DNA of 64,000 nucleotides from Xanthobacteraceae bacterium (GCA_030038995.1 JASHQS010000178.1:1-64000); one strand, 5' to 3'. Shown: positions 9,154 to 17,749, numbered from the stretch's first letter. The notes: generated by a model not told the origin, from the letters alone. Numbers and translations are program-made.

Positions 9154-9289
9154 AAGTCGAATTCAGCTGCGATCCAAGACCCTGCACGACGGCGATGATC
9201 GCCACCGAGATGCCGGCCGCGATCAAGCCATATTCGATGGCCGTCGCCCCAGATTGATCTTGCAAAAAGTTCGCGAAAACTCGGTACAT
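9125..9289 (-). CDS. Flp/Fap-type IVb pilin
   Basis: A 54-aa Flp pilin of normal length. After a short basic leader (MYRVFANFLQDQSG) comes the hallmark ATAIEYGLIAAGISVAII, with the Glu-Tyr pair that defines the family, then GLGSQLNSTFSSISSAL. The prepilin peptidase would cleave after the Gly before Ala-Thr-Ala. These pilins build Tad pili used in surface attachment. No tad/cpa assembly genes are in the window, so this is an orphan pilin carried on the decayed island. GAGGCTCAG upstream may serve as a weak ribosome site. Confidence 0.92.
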   Translation of the reverse strand: MYRVFANFLQDQSGATAIEYGLIAAGISVAIIAVVQGLGSQLNSTFSSISSALK

Positions 9290-9371
9290 GACTGAGCCTC
9301 TGATCGTGGTTGCGCCCGAGGGTTTTTGGTCGATGCCGGGTTGCAGCCACGCTAAGACATTCAACCGCAAT

Positions 9372-9506
9372 TTAAGAAGCTTCAATGGGTCGGCGAAATT
9401 CGACGTTCTCCAACATAAGCACGATGCACAGTGCAATGCTGACATCGGCCACGTCGGCGCCGGGCGCCGCCTTGTCCAACTCTCCGGCGCCAGTTATCGC
9501 GACCAT
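9372..9506 (-). CDS. Possible 44-aa small protein
   Basis: A short frame just upstream of the pilin, reading MVAITGAGELDKAAPGADVA and then a hydrophobic SIALCIVLMLE stretch ending in VEFRRPIEAS. No family is recognised with certainty and the ribosome site is weak. It is reported because it has protein-like composition and fills an otherwise empty gap between the pilin and the next small membrane protein. Confidence 0.3.
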   Translation of the reverse strand: MVAITGAGELDKAAPGADVADVSIALCIVLMLENVEFRRPIEAS

Positions 9507-9586
9507 GCGGCCTCTTTGCACGGTGTTGATGTTGGAGAAAATGCCGTGCGCGATGACGCCGTGCGCACGTTTGAGGGTTCTCCTGC

Positions 9587-9799
9587 TCAGGCGTGAACCG
9601 GCGTTTTAGGCTTCTTCTTCTCTTCCAAACGGCTTTCAGCCGTCTTGTCCGATATCGCAGGCGCTGCGCTTGCCAGGGCGCGCGCCCGACTCTCTTTGGC
9701 GATATCGCGGCTCTGGTGCTCTCCCCACGCCAGCACCCCAGCGAGCCCTACGAAGGCGGCGATGAACATTGCAAGAAGAAGAATATCAGTGATCGGCAT
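9587..9799 (-). CDS. Small single-pass membrane protein
   Basis: A 70-aa protein with one N-terminal transmembrane helix (ILLLAMFIAAFVGLAGVLAW) followed by a basic, Ala/Lys-rich cytoplasmic tail ending KKKPKTPVHA. The frame is open to 9829, but MPITDILLLAMF at 9799 matches how similar short Rhizobiales proteins begin. It lies near the Flp pilin, so an envelope role is conceivable; the function is unknown. Confidence 0.6.
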   Translation of the reverse strand: MPITDILLLAMFIAAFVGLAGVLAWGEHQSRDIAKESRARALASAAPAISDKTAESRLEEKKKPKTPVHA

Positions 9800-9975
9800 G
9801 GCCTGCTCCATTATCGGATTGCCAATCAATGAGACCGTATCCCCGGTGCTGCTTTGATCTGCGTCAAGGGCGGCGGAAGCGCCTTGTCGTATCGACGCAT
9901 AATTGCGGGTGAACGGTGCGCTGCGGTTAGCTGCACCTGCAATGGGCGGGCTTTTTATGATGAGGGACCGCTGAA

Positions 9976-10149
9976 ATGCGCTGGGTCACGGAGTATCTCC
10001 GCTGTGAACAAGCGTGCCGCGACTTGGCCAGCAAACTGAGCAAGCCGGATGACAAGCGCGCGCTCGAACTGATGGCAGCCGGTTGGGCTGCGCGAGCTGC
10101 CGAACGAAAGCGCAAAATCGCCGAGGAAATTAGCTCGGTGGCGCGGTAA
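9976..10149 (+). CDS. Conserved Rhizobiales small protein (57 aa)
   Basis: A 57-aa protein beginning MRWVTEYLRCEQACRDLASK and ending with a charged helix (AAERKRKIAEEISSVAR). This pattern of CEQACRDLA followed by a KALELMA-type helix is a recurrent small protein in Bradyrhizobium-like genomes, which supports it as a real gene despite its size. It appears fully helical and soluble. There is no known function. Confidence 0.6.
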   Translation: MRWVTEYLRCEQACRDLASKLSKPDDKRALELMAAGWAARAAERKRKIAEEISSVAR

Positions 10150-10162
10150 GCGATGATCGGCA

Positions 10163-10293
10163 GAGTGCATCGGCGCGCGCAAAGAGATTATCGAGGGCAG
10201 GCCCGCTCCCAAGTACATCAGCACGTCGTTTGCCGAACGGTCGAATTTGAACGTGCGGATGCACACGCGCCGGTTTACCTGGCTCACTAACGC
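10163..10293 (+). pseudogene. IS1-like transposase C-terminal fragment
   Basis: One frame reads CIGARKEIIEGRPAPKYIST and then SFAERSNLNVRMHTRRFTWL, ending TNA. This closely follows the C-terminal part of IS1-type (DDE) transposases (typically KxISTSYxERxNLTMRM then RRFTRLTNAFSKK), including the catalytic-region Glu. The frame degenerates right after TNA and the N-terminal domain is absent, so only about 43 residues remain. No terminal inverted repeats were found. Confidence 0.65.
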
Positions 10294-10516
10294 GGCGGAA
10301 GAAAACTGCCAGCGAACAGCAATACCCGAACTCACTGGCGCGCTCTCTGGAAGACTACGCCACAATCAAAGTAGCCCACTACCCGGTCTTGGTGCCCAAG
10401 CTGACCAATCTGCATATGAACGAGCTTGGCTACAGCGTCAATGAATTGCAAAGCGTGCTTTGCATGTCGCGCCGGACATTGTGAAGATGTACGACTTGGA
10501 CTTGCCCAAGCCAGGC

Positions 10517-10760
10517 TTAAGGGTTGTGTCGTGACTTTCGCCAGCGGGCCTCTATAGCCTTCTTTGCTGCCGCACGCCGCTGCTCAGGCGTCATCTTTGC
10601 GGCGCGGGCTTTGCCGCCCTTAAGGCCGCCGCGACGGCCCAAAGCTGCCGCGGCGGATTCCTTGGCTTCCTCGATATCCCCCGTCGCGATTCGCATGACA
10701 TGGACCGCGTTGCCGATGACGGTCGGTGGGGCGCTTCTCGCCTTTAGGGCCTCTAGGCAT
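10517..10760 (-). pseudogene. Rhizobiales small basic protein (MPRGPKGEKRP family), frameshifted
   Basis: From ATG 10760 the sequence reads MPRGPKGEKRPTD, then continues in a second frame as VIGNAVHVMRIATGDIEEAK and a basic tail rich in RRGGLKGGKARAAKMTPEQR. The joined form is a well-known Rhizobiales small-protein pattern. The frames join if one base is removed from GG at 10721-10722. The Lys/Arg/Gly-rich tail resembles nucleic-acid-binding proteins. Its start overlaps the stop of the 75-aa gene upstream, the normal arrangement of this gene pair. Confidence 0.75.
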
Positions 10761-10980
10761 ACGGCGGCACCTCTACCAGTGTTCCGATCAACCGCAATAA
10801 TGCCTGTTGCTCTGGCCCATTTGCACTGCGCAGAAACTCGCCGAGTTCGATGTGAGACAATCGCGCTCCCGTTGGCGAATTGGGCTGGTAAATGACGAAA
10901 GCCCGGCCGCTGGTCGGCTCGCGGCCAAGAAACCAGGAATCGCCGTTTGGGCTGCGATAGAGTTCCCGCCGCTCGGACAT
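10753..10980 (-). CDS. Conserved Rhizobiales 75-aa protein
   Basis: A 75-aa protein: MSERRELYRSPNGDSWFLGR followed by EPTSGRAFVIYQPN, GARLSHIELGEFL and a helical end. It is the usual upstream partner of the MPRGPKGEKRP protein in Rhizobiales genomes, with overlapping stop and start (8 bp). The pair is often found on islands or beside transposase genes. Function is unknown. It is intact here although its partner is frameshifted. Confidence 0.75.
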   Translation of the reverse strand: MSERRELYRSPNGDSWFLGREPTSGRAFVIYQPNSPTGARLSHIELGEFLRSANGPEQQALLRLIGTLVEVPPYA

Positions 10981-11231
10981 GGGCCTCCTTTTTCCCCAGC
11001 ATATAGGAACCCAGACCCACGCGCGAGAGCGGTCAATCCCCCACTAAATTCAAACTGAGACACTACCCGCGAACCTCCCCAAAGGGCGACACGCGGAAGG
11101 GTTCACCCTCACTTGCCGAGCCGCCATGGCGTAGCCCTAGCCGGCGCGCGTATCGGCGACAGCGGGCAGGGGAACCGGGCGGCGGTCAGGCGGGCGAATG
11201 CCGCAAAAGGCCACCGCCGCCGTTGGCCGTC

Positions 11232-12010
11232 TCAGGTGGCCGCTTTCCTGCGAAACGCCACGATCTTGCCCGCCTTCGGCGCGACGCAATAGACCGCCCA
11301 TGCCTCCATCAGCTTGCGACGCTTCTCAAACAGGTCGCCGCGTCGGTAGGCCGCCTCCGCCTCATCCTCGATCACATGGGCCAGGGCCGCTTCGCAGACC
11401 TCGTTGGTGAAGTTCGTGCATTCCGACGCCCAATCCCCGAAGCTGGATCGGAAGCCGTGGACGGTCGCGTGCTCGATCTTCATGCGCCGAAGCATCATTT
11501 CGAGCGCCATCGCCGAGAGCGGCCTCCCGGCCTTCTGACCAGGAAACAGGAAATCGCCCTCGGGATAGTCGGCCATCGCCTGCTTGACGATCTTGAGCGC
11601 CCGGCGGGACAGTGGGACGCGGTGCTCGCGCCAGGCCTTCATACGCTCCGGCGGCACCACCCATACGGCGCGGTCGAGATCGAATTCCTTTCTCTTGGCC
11701 AGCAACGTCTCACCCGATCGAACTGCCGTCAGAATCGTGAATACCAGGGCCGCGGCTGCGATAGCCTGGCGCTTTTGGAGATCGGCTATAAACCCTGGCA
11801 CTTCCGAATAAGCCATGGCCGCATGGTGCCCACGCGTGAGGCGTTGCCGTTTCGGTAGCAATTGGTCGAGATGGCCCCGCCACTGCGCCGGATTTTCTCC
11901 GCTGCGCAAGCCTTCAGCCTTGGCCGCATCGAGCACGCGCTCGATCCGGCCGCGCAGGCGCGATGCCGTTTCGTGTTTCTTGCTCATAGCGGCTTCAACA
12001 CTGCGAGCAC
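11232..12010 (-). pseudogene. Tyrosine site-specific integrase, N-terminal half missing
   Basis: The C-terminal catalytic domain of a P4-type integrase is present: the first Arg in TILTAVRSGETLLAKR, the HxxR box in TVHGFRSSFGDWASE, the second His in AALAHVIEDEAEAAY and the nucleophile Tyr in EAAYRRGDLFEKRR. The recognisable protein starts only at ARSVEAAMSKKHETASRLRG (about 12010). The N-terminal DUF4102 arm-binding domain, about 130 residues, is gone, although the frame happens to stay open to 12128. It points leftward toward the tRNA-Ser. The break coincides with a sequence repeated at 54707-54772. It is probably inactive. Confidence 0.88.
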
Positions 12011-12011
12011 T

Positions 12012-12075
12012 TTTTAGGTTGTCCGCCGGTTTCGCCACCCGCGGGTCCCCCGAAAAGCCGCGACTCCGGCTTGCA
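12012..12075. repeat. Attachment-flank-like repeat, copy 1
   Basis: This segment resembles 54707-54772 over its whole length. The last 29 bases (12047-12075) are identical to 54744-54772 and contain the hairpin AAGCCG-CGACTC-CGGCTT. It starts exactly where recognisable integrase sequence ends. The other copy lies immediately after a 15-bp copy of the tRNA-Ser 3' end. I infer it is part of an element or attachment-site flank. Confidence 0.7.
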
Positions 12076-12124
12076 GGAGCAAACCGATGGCGAAGCGTGT
12101 ATGCTTCCAGCAGGCGACGCGCCT

Positions 12125-13042
12125 TCACTTCGCTTCGAGCTTCTGGCGCACCTGGTCACTCGCGGCCAAGTCCAGCGCGGTCTTTCCCTGCTTGTCCTTG
12201 CGAGCGCGGTCGGCGCCGTGCGAAATGAGGAATTCGACCACGGCAGGATCGCCCACTTCGGCCGCGACCATCAGCGCTATACGGCCGCGATTGTCCGCGG
12301 CATCAATTGGTGCGCCGTGGGCGAGAAGGACATCCATGGTACGCTCGGCGGCGGCCGAATCCACGCTTTCTCCGTGGCCGGCGGCCCACATCAAGGCGGT
12401 AAGATCATTGCCGTAGCGTTCTCGGGCGTCGATCCCGGCGTCGAGCAAACGGCGCACGACGGCGTCGAAGCCGCGCGCGGCCGCATAGGTCATCGCGGAT
12501 TTGTCGGTACGGTCGCGCGCGTTCGGGTCGGCGCGGTGCGCCAGGAGGTCGGCAACGATGCGGTCATTGCCCTTGTACGCAGCAGCCATCAGCGGCGTGA
12601 CGCCAGATCGTGCCGCGAGATTCGGATCGGCGCCTTTGGCGAGCAGCAATGCCACGACGGCGCGCCTGTTGCGCTGTGTCGCAGCCAAGAGCGCGGTACC
12701 GCCGTCGACATTTCGCGCATTGATCTCGGCGCCATCGGCGAGAAATAATTGCACCAGAGCGGTTCGGCCGGCGCGCGCGGCGTGGGCGAGCGGCATGGCG
12801 CCGCGCGAGTCGCGCGCCTGCAGCGATGCGCCGGCGGCGATCAGCGAGCGCGCGAGCGGGTCGCAGCCGCTGTCGGCCGCCGCGAACAGAGCCATGTTGG
12901 TCTGAACCGACACCGCATCGGCCTTGACCTCGTCGTAACTGCGTTCGATGTCGCCGCAACTCGTCAGGCTCTGCGCTATGGCGGGCGTGGTCAGCACCGC
13001 GCAGAGCAGCGTCGCGCCGCCAATAAATCCCTTGAGCATCAT
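12125..13042 (-). CDS. Exported ankyrin-repeat protein
   Basis: A 305-aa protein with a signal peptide (GATLLCAVLTTPAIAQS) and about seven ankyrin repeats. Typical units are GVTPLMAAAYKGNDRIVADLL, TALMWAAGHGES and RIALMVAAEVGDPAVVEFLI, each followed by a GADPN- or GAPID-like turn. It should sit in the periplasm as a protein-binding scaffold. The start 13042 gives MMLKGFIGG and the alternative Met is one codon later. It is the first intact gene after the decayed island. Its partner is unknown. Confidence 0.85.
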   Translation of the reverse strand: MMLKGFIGGATLLCAVLTTPAIAQSLTSCGDIERSYDEVKADAVSVQTNMALFAAADSGCDPLARSLIAAGASLQARDSRGAMPLAHAARAGRTALVQLFLADGAEINARNVDGGTALLAATQRNRRAVVALLLAKGADPNLAARSGVTPLMAAAYKGNDRIVADLLAHRADPNARDRTDKSAMTYAAARGFDAVVRRLLDAGIDARERYGNDLTALMWAAGHGESVDSAAAERTMDVLLAHGAPIDAADNRGRIALMVAAEVGDPAVVEFLISHGADRARKDKQGKTALDLAASDQVRQKLEAK

Positions 13043-13517
13043 TGGGAAATGTTAGCGCAATGCCGCGCTGGCCGCTAACGGATTCGGCCACGTCAGCTTT
13101 GGCGCAACCACCCCATGGCAATTCGATGCCGAAGACCGGGCGCCGTCCACAGCACCATCATCAGCAGCGTCGTGCTCGCCGCGGTAATCGCCATCGCTAC
13201 GCCGGCTTCGGCGCGGCGCGCCAGCAGGCGAAGGCGACGATGAGGCCAAAAAGTCGCAGGTCCTCTCCCTCACGCACTCATCAGTAAACGGGTTTACCTC
13301 CAATCAATCGGAAGTAAACGGGCCAATCAAGGCGCGGATAGACGGAAATCAGCAAGGAAGCTTCCGAATTAGGACGGATGATTGATTCCGTGTCCTGATT
13401 TCATTTCCACCGAATCGCTGAGTGCCGCAAGACTTTTGCATTATGAGCGATGGCGGCTGCGGAGTGCAGTCGCCAGCGTTTCGATCAAGATCATACCGCG
13501 TGGTACGCCAATAGGCT
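13043..13517. other. 475-bp intergenic region with GTAAAC repeats
   Basis: No convincing gene. It holds a near-perfect inverted repeat GTAAAC-GG-GTTTAC at 13284-13297 and another GTAAACGGG at 13314-13322, embedded in sequence more AT-rich than the surroundings. Both flanking genes point left, so this region carries the promoter of the ankyrin gene and lies downstream of the pentapeptide gene. Confidence 0.6.
13284..13297. promoter_or_regulatory. Possible operator: GTAAAC inverted repeat
   Basis: GTAAAC-GG-GTTTAC is a 6-bp inverted repeat with a half-site copy (GTAAACGGG) 30 bp further on. Size and spacing fit a small dimeric regulator, but nothing links it to a particular protein. Confidence 0.3.
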
Positions 13518-14288
13518 TCATCGACCCGGCGTTATCGCCAGCCCCTTTGCGCCATGGAGCGTGGCACCGGTAAAACTGGCCCCGATTGTCGTCGCGCCGG
13601 TGAAATTTGCGTCGGTCAAATCAGCCCCTGTGAAATCGACGTCTTTCAGATCTGCTCCGGAGAAATCGGTATTTGAAAGCTTGGCGAACTCGAAGTTGGC
13701 GTGTTCGAGCGAGGCTCCTTCGAAGTTGGCATTCACCAGATTCGCCTGCGAGAAATCGGCGCGTATCAAACCCATGGACTGGTTGCGCATGTCCGCCGAC
13801 GCACGCAGGTGGGAAAGATCCGCTCCGCGCATATTGTCGAGACTGAATCTCGCCATGACCTTGGCGCCAGAGAGATTGGCGCCGACAAAGGTGGCCGCCT
13901 CTTGCGGCTTTGTCTCCATTCCGGCCGAGACGACAAGTGTTTCCAGATCCGCATTTGAAAGATCAGCGTGCGAGAAGTCGGCGCGTATGATCCACGCGAG
14001 ATTGAGCTTCGCCCTCGTCAGCTTGGCGCCAGCAAGCTTGGCCGCAACCAGCTTGGCGCCGCGCAGATCGGCGTCCGAGAGATTCGCACCCGACAGATCG
14101 GCATTGGTGAAATCCAAGTCGTGAAGGTCGAGCCCAACAAGGGACCGCCCGGAGAAATTTGCCCGCTGGCCGGCTGGCGCGGACGCCAGCGCCGACTGCA
14201 CGTCAGCGCGCGTGAGTTCGGCAGCGAAGGCGCCGGATGCGGCCAACATGAGGCAGGCCATCCACACGATGCGTGACGACAGATGCAT
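13518..14288 (-). CDS. Exported pentapeptide-repeat protein
   Basis: A 256-aa protein with a signal peptide (VWMACLMLAASGAFAAE) followed by almost uninterrupted A(D/N)LxX pentapeptide repeats, for example TNADLSGANLSDADLRGAKL and FSGADLKDVDFTGADL. A less regular block lies in the middle (residues about 110-165). The repeats form a right-handed quadrilateral beta-helix. Most such proteins are cytoplasmic; the signal peptide makes this one periplasmic or secreted. It stands between the ankyrin gene and the H4MPT genes. No function can be assigned. Confidence 0.88.
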   Translation of the reverse strand: MHLSSRIVWMACLMLAASGAFAAELTRADVQSALASAPAGQRANFSGRSLVGLDLHDLDFTNADLSGANLSDADLRGAKLVAAKLAGAKLTRAKLNLAWIIRADFSHADLSNADLETLVVSAGMETKPQEAATFVGANLSGAKVMARFSLDNMRGADLSHLRASADMRNQSMGLIRADFSQANLVNANFEGASLEHANFEFAKLSNTDFSGADLKDVDFTGADLTDANFTGATTIGASFTGATLHGAKGLAITPGR

Positions 14289-14422
14289 TGCGGCTCCTCC
14301 CGTTGATCACTGTCTCGAAATTGATCAGTGGTAACGCCGCCTGCGATCAAAGATCAATTGGCAAGGACGGTGAAGTTCGGACAATGGGCCTTTTCCGCCG
14401 GTGCGAAGATGACGCGCGCCGA

Positions 14423-15436
14423 TCACGACGCGAGCCCGGCAAGTGCGGCTGCGGGGGCGCAGTGACAGACCCCAATTCTTGCCTCAGGTGCAACGTCAAA
14501 AAGCTCGTGGAAGCTGGTGCAGGCGCAGCGCAGGCGCCGCGCCGCCTCGGCGATGACGGTGAGCCCGATCCCGGCCGCGACAACAGGCGCCGGCGCCATT
14601 GCGCAAGCCGACATGACCAGCATGGCCGCGTCCGTGACAGCGCGGGTCTGCGCTTCGGCGAACCAAGCCGCCAGCCGGCGCCAGGTCGTATCGTCCGCAT
14701 CGCCGGCGTCACAACCCACCATGCGTGCGAGACGCGCGCACGACGCCGCTATGGTCTTTTCGCGTCCGTCGGCAGTGACCATCAGGTCGACGCCCGCGGG
14801 CAATGTGCCGAGAATGCGGTGGACGTCGGCCATCGTGGCGAAATTCTCGTTAATCAACGGCAGCCACGAACCGCGCAGCGGCGCACGCTCCGCCGTCGCC
14901 ATGACGAAGCCGCGAACCAGCCCGGTATAGACCAGTTCTCCGGCAGCCAGCCGCTCCGCGTCGGTATAGCCGCGCGCCGCCACCGCGCCCCGCGCGATGG
15001 GGATGATATCGGTCGTCGTCGATCCAAGATCTATAAGCAGGGCATTGCTTAAGCGTTTGCCGACCAGCGTGGCGGCAGCGTGCCAGTTGGCCGACGCGAT
15101 TTCCGTGCAATGCGAGCGCGCATCTTCGGGGCGCACGTAGCCTCGTGGTCCCGCATAGATCGACACGCTGCCGAGCGCGCGCGCCGCAAGCATGGCGAGC
15201 TGCTCGACGCCGTCGGCACGCGATTGGAAAGTGTCGGCCAGCTCGCCCGTCATGGTGACGACGTTGCGGTCGGCGCGGCCCATCTCGTCGCCGGCTTGGG
15301 CGAAGGCCTCAAGGAGCCGCCCGGTTCCAGCGCGCAGCGGCGAGGCATATTGCGCCGCCTTGACGATGCGACCGTCTTCGGCCCGCACCGCCTTCAGGTG
15401 AACGCCGCCAATATCCCAGCCGACGACAACGCTCAT
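14423..15436 (-). CDS. H4MPT-linked C1-transfer pathway protein (hydantoinase/oxoprolinase-like)
   Basis: A 337-aa protein of the hydantoinase/acetate-kinase-like fold (ASKHA). The phosphate-binding loops are visible as VVGWDIGGVHLKAV at the N-terminus and LLIDLGSTTTDIIPI in the middle. Its relatives occur only in organisms with tetrahydromethanopterin-linked C1 transfer, where they are thought to take part in synthesis of the pterin or methanofuran cofactor. The biochemical step is not firmly known to me. The frame is open to 15658, but ATG 15436 gives the conserved N-terminus. It is divergent from the HisA-like gene, and the 67-bp gap should hold both promoters. Confidence 0.85.
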   Translation of the reverse strand: MSVVVGWDIGGVHLKAVRAEDGRIVKAAQYASPLRAGTGRLLEAFAQAGDEMGRADRNVVTMTGELADTFQSRADGVEQLAMLAARALGSVSIYAGPRGYVRPEDARSHCTEIASANWHAAATLVGKRLSNALLIDLGSTTTDIIPIARGAVAARGYTDAERLAAGELVYTGLVRGFVMATAERAPLRGSWLPLINENFATMADVHRILGTLPAGVDLMVTADGREKTIAASCARLARMVGCDAGDADDTTWRRLAAWFAEAQTRAVTDAAMLVMSACAMAPAPVVAAGIGLTVIAEAARRLRCACTSFHELFDVAPEARIGVCHCAPAAALAGLAS

Positions 15437-15503
15437 ATCGCCTCGCGATAAATATTTCAGCGGTGTATACAACGAACTTCCGGTTCGCTCATCCAGCATC
15501 ACT

Positions 15504-16196
15504 ATGGAAGTTATACCCGTTCTCGATCTCAAAGGCGGTGTCGTCGTGCATGCGCGCATGGGCATGCGCAGCGAATATCGTCCTATCGACACTCCGCTCT
15601 CGCCGAGCAGCAGACCGACAGATGTCGCTCGCGGCCTCTTGTCGATCCACCCGTTCACATCGTTTTACATCGCCGATCTCGACGCCATCGAGCGCCGGGG
15701 CGACAATAACGCCGCTCTGATGGAATTGAAAAAAACCTTTCCCAATCTGGTATTCTGGGTGGACAACGGCGTGGCCGATCTCGGCAGCGCCATGCGATGG
15801 CTCGACGCCGGGATCGGATGTTTGGTCATCGGCAGCGAGACGCAGAGGAACGGCGGATTGATCCGTCATTTCCGGGGCGACGAACGCGTCGTGCTTTCAC
15901 TGGATTTTCGCGGCGACGCGTTCATGGGCCCTGCCGCGCTGCTCGGCGACGCAGATGCATGGCCGGCAGACATTATCGTCATGACGTTGGCGCGCGTCGG
16001 CAGCGCCGTCGGCCCCGACATGGCGCGGCTCGCCGTCATCAAGGCGAAAGGTCCCGGCAAGCGCGTCTACGCCGCCGGAGGCGTTCGCGGCGCGCATGAC
16101 CTCGCCGCTCTGGCAGCGGCCGGAATTTCCGGCGCGCTCGTCGCGACGTGTCTGCACAATGGGGCGCTCACAGGCGCGCAGATCGCCCGCCTGTGA
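15504..16196 (+). CDS. HisA/HisF-related TIM-barrel protein (H4MPT cluster)
   Basis: A 230-aa TIM-barrel protein beginning EVIPVLDLKGGVVVHARMG, as HisA does, with later strands FYIADLDAIERRGDN, VVLSLDFRGDAFMGP and RVYAAGGVRGAHDL. Substrate-phosphate loops are recognisable, but it is shorter and more divergent than true HisA. In methylotrophs this relative travels with fae, mch and other H4MPT genes, so it is thought to serve cofactor synthesis rather than histidine synthesis. The real histidine genes hisZ-hisG lie 40 kb away. It converges on fae. The exact reaction is unknown. Confidence 0.85.
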   Translation: MEVIPVLDLKGGVVVHARMGMRSEYRPIDTPLSPSSRPTDVARGLLSIHPFTSFYIADLDAIERRGDNNAALMELKKTFPNLVFWVDNGVADLGSAMRWLDAGIGCLVIGSETQRNGGLIRHFRGDERVVLSLDFRGDAFMGPAALLGDADAWPADIIVMTLARVGSAVGPDMARLAVIKAKGPGKRVYAAGGVRGAHDLAALAAAGISGALVATCLHNGALTGAQIARL

Positions 16197-16227
16197 GCCG
16201 ACGTTATCCGTCCTGAGCCGATGCGCG

Positions 16228-16737
16228 CTACGCCGCGGCGAACGGATGTTTGACCACGTTGCGTTTTGCAACGACCTCGGCAGCCTTCGGCTCGCCGCTC
16301 ACAGCGCGTGCAATGGATTCCTTGACCGCACGATAATTGAACTCCTGAATCTTTTTATTGTCGGCCGCGTCCCAGTGGATGAAGACGCCGACACAGATAA
16401 AGAGATTGTCAGCCTCGTCCTGGGGGATTACGCCTTCGGCGACGCTGTCGGCAACCGCCTTGGCAACGGCGTGCTGGGCCGGTCCAAACATTTGTACGGC
16501 TTGCTTGGCGCCCTTGATCGTCACCTTGTTGAACATCACGGTGGCGGGCTTGGCCAACAGGTTTGGTCCCACCACCGCAAGCAACGACGTAAAGCCGTCC
16601 TTATTGTTGGTCAGGCAGTTCGCGAACGCCATTTCGGCCGCACTGCCGCGCGGCCCCATGATCAGATCGATATGGGCAACTTCGTTGCCGTCACCGACGA
16701 GCGATTCACCGACGCAGAGTCCATTGATCTTTGCCAT
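16228..16737 (-). CDS. fae: Formaldehyde-activating enzyme
   Basis: A 169-aa Fae that condenses formaldehyde with tetrahydromethanopterin to methylene-H4MPT in the cytoplasm. The N-terminal active-site segment [18 protein letters not shown] carries the catalytic His (residue 22 here). [32 protein letters not shown] and [17 protein letters not shown] are all family blocks. Two in-frame ATGs are close; GGGAGGAG lies eight bases before the second (16737), which gives the standard MAKI start. It is transcribed leftward and may be a single gene. Its product feeds MtdB. Confidence 0.97.
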   Translation of the reverse strand: MAKINGLCVGESLVGDGNEVAHIDLIMGPRGSAAEMAFANCLTNNKDGFTSLLAVVGPNLLAKPATVMFNKVTIKGAKQAVQMFGPAQHAVAKAVADSVAEGVIPQDEADNLFICVGVFIHWDAADNKKIQEFNYRAVKESIARAVSGEPKAAEVVAKRNVVKHPFAAA

Positions 16738-16879
16738 CGCCATCTCCTCCCAAGGAAACTGCAAAACGCGCAGGCGGATTTGCCTGCCTGATAACACCTA
16801 TCCTTGTTGTCAGCGCCCGGCATGGGTGAGCCGGACCGGTTAGCCAGATAGCGGCGGAACGAAGCCCCGCAGGCCAAAG

Positions 16880-17749
16880 TCAACCACTGTTCGGCAGCGG
16901 CGGCAAGACGGTCCGTAGTCGATATGCAAAAAGCGTCGCCACGGTAAGGTCGGCGCTTGTGCCGGGATTGATTCCCTCTGCCTTGAGGACGGCGTCCCAA
17001 GCCAGCAATGCGGGCAGTATCTCAGCCGGCTGTTCCGCGGCGCCCAACGCCGCCTGGAATTTCTTTGCTTCGCGCTGAACTTCGGCGGCCTTTTCCGCGC
17101 CGAGCTTGCGCGCGATATGACTGTCTGGGAAGGCCGCCAAAAAGCCCAGGAAAACCGCCAGCGTCGCCCATTTTCGCTCCGCCTGACCGTTCCGCGCCGC
17201 TTCGAACAACGGTAATCCCAACCCGAATACGTCGGCAAAATCCGTCGTGTACTGCCGCGCCAGGCGGTCGCGGTCCGCCGCCTCCGCCATCGCCTGCAAC
17301 AGGCTGACCGCTGCCGGGGCGAACACGTCGTGACGGGTACTGTGACCAAGCCCAGCGGGCGCTGCCTTGACGATCGCGCGAAACGCCAAGCTCGCGTCTT
17401 CGATGTCGAGACCGCGCAGGACCTGGCCAAGCGCGACGCGCAATTGCGGTCCCTCGACGTCCATCTCCGCCGCCGCCGCCAGCGGCGCGCAGAGCAGAAT
17501 GATGCCGAGATTGGTGTTGGCGCCGACCGCCGCAGAGGTTGCCTCGACCGCGGCCAGGATGCGCGCACCGATACCAGCACCCGCCGCCGACAAGGGAACC
17601 GCGGCGGCATCGGCGCTGCGGACAAAATCGTCGATCGTCATGCGATGGCCGCCAGCGAAGGCATGCACGTTGCCCGGCTTCGGCGCGTCAAGCTCGGCAA
17701 GGCAGGCCCACAAGAACGCCGCCGCGACGCTTTGCGCCCGCGAGCTCAC
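16880..17749 (-). CDS. Triphosphoribosyl-dephospho-CoA synthase-like protein (CitG/MdcB fold, H4MPT cluster)
   Basis: A 289-aa CitG-family protein. Family blocks are ELDAPKPGNVHAFAGGHRMT at the N-terminus, GANTNLGIILLCAPLAAAAE in the middle and EGINPGTSADLTVATLFAYR at the C-terminus. Starts with GTG at 17749, overlapping the TGA of the upstream ATP-grasp gene (GTGA), so translation is probably coupled. Classical members make the prosthetic group of citrate lyase. Relatives in H4MPT clusters are thought to transfer a ribosyl-phosphate group during cofactor synthesis, an inference from context. No citrate or malonate lyase genes are present. Confidence 0.85.
   Translation of the reverse strand: MSSRAQSVAAAFLWACLAELDAPKPGNVHAFAGGHRMTIDDFVRSADAAAVPLSAAGAGIGARILAAVEATSAAVGANTNLGIILLCAPLAAAAEMDVEGPQLRVALGQVLRGLDIEDASLAFRAIVKAAPAGLGHSTRHDVFAPAAVSLLQAMAEAADRDRLARQYTTDFADVFGLGLPLFEAARNGQAERKWATLAVFLGFLAAFPDSHIARKLGAEKAAEVQREAKKFQAALGAAEQPAEILPALLAWDAVLKAEGINPGTSADLTVATLFAYRLRTVLPPLPNSG

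Noticed and set aside
4947-12010. A functional prophage
   Set aside because: No capsid, portal, terminase or replication genes are visible; only an integrase remnant, a beta-helix protein and small hypotheticals remain.
15504-16196. hisA of histidine biosynthesis
   Set aside because: Divergent and short, and set among H4MPT genes; the histidine genes in this window (hisZ, hisG) are 40 kb away.
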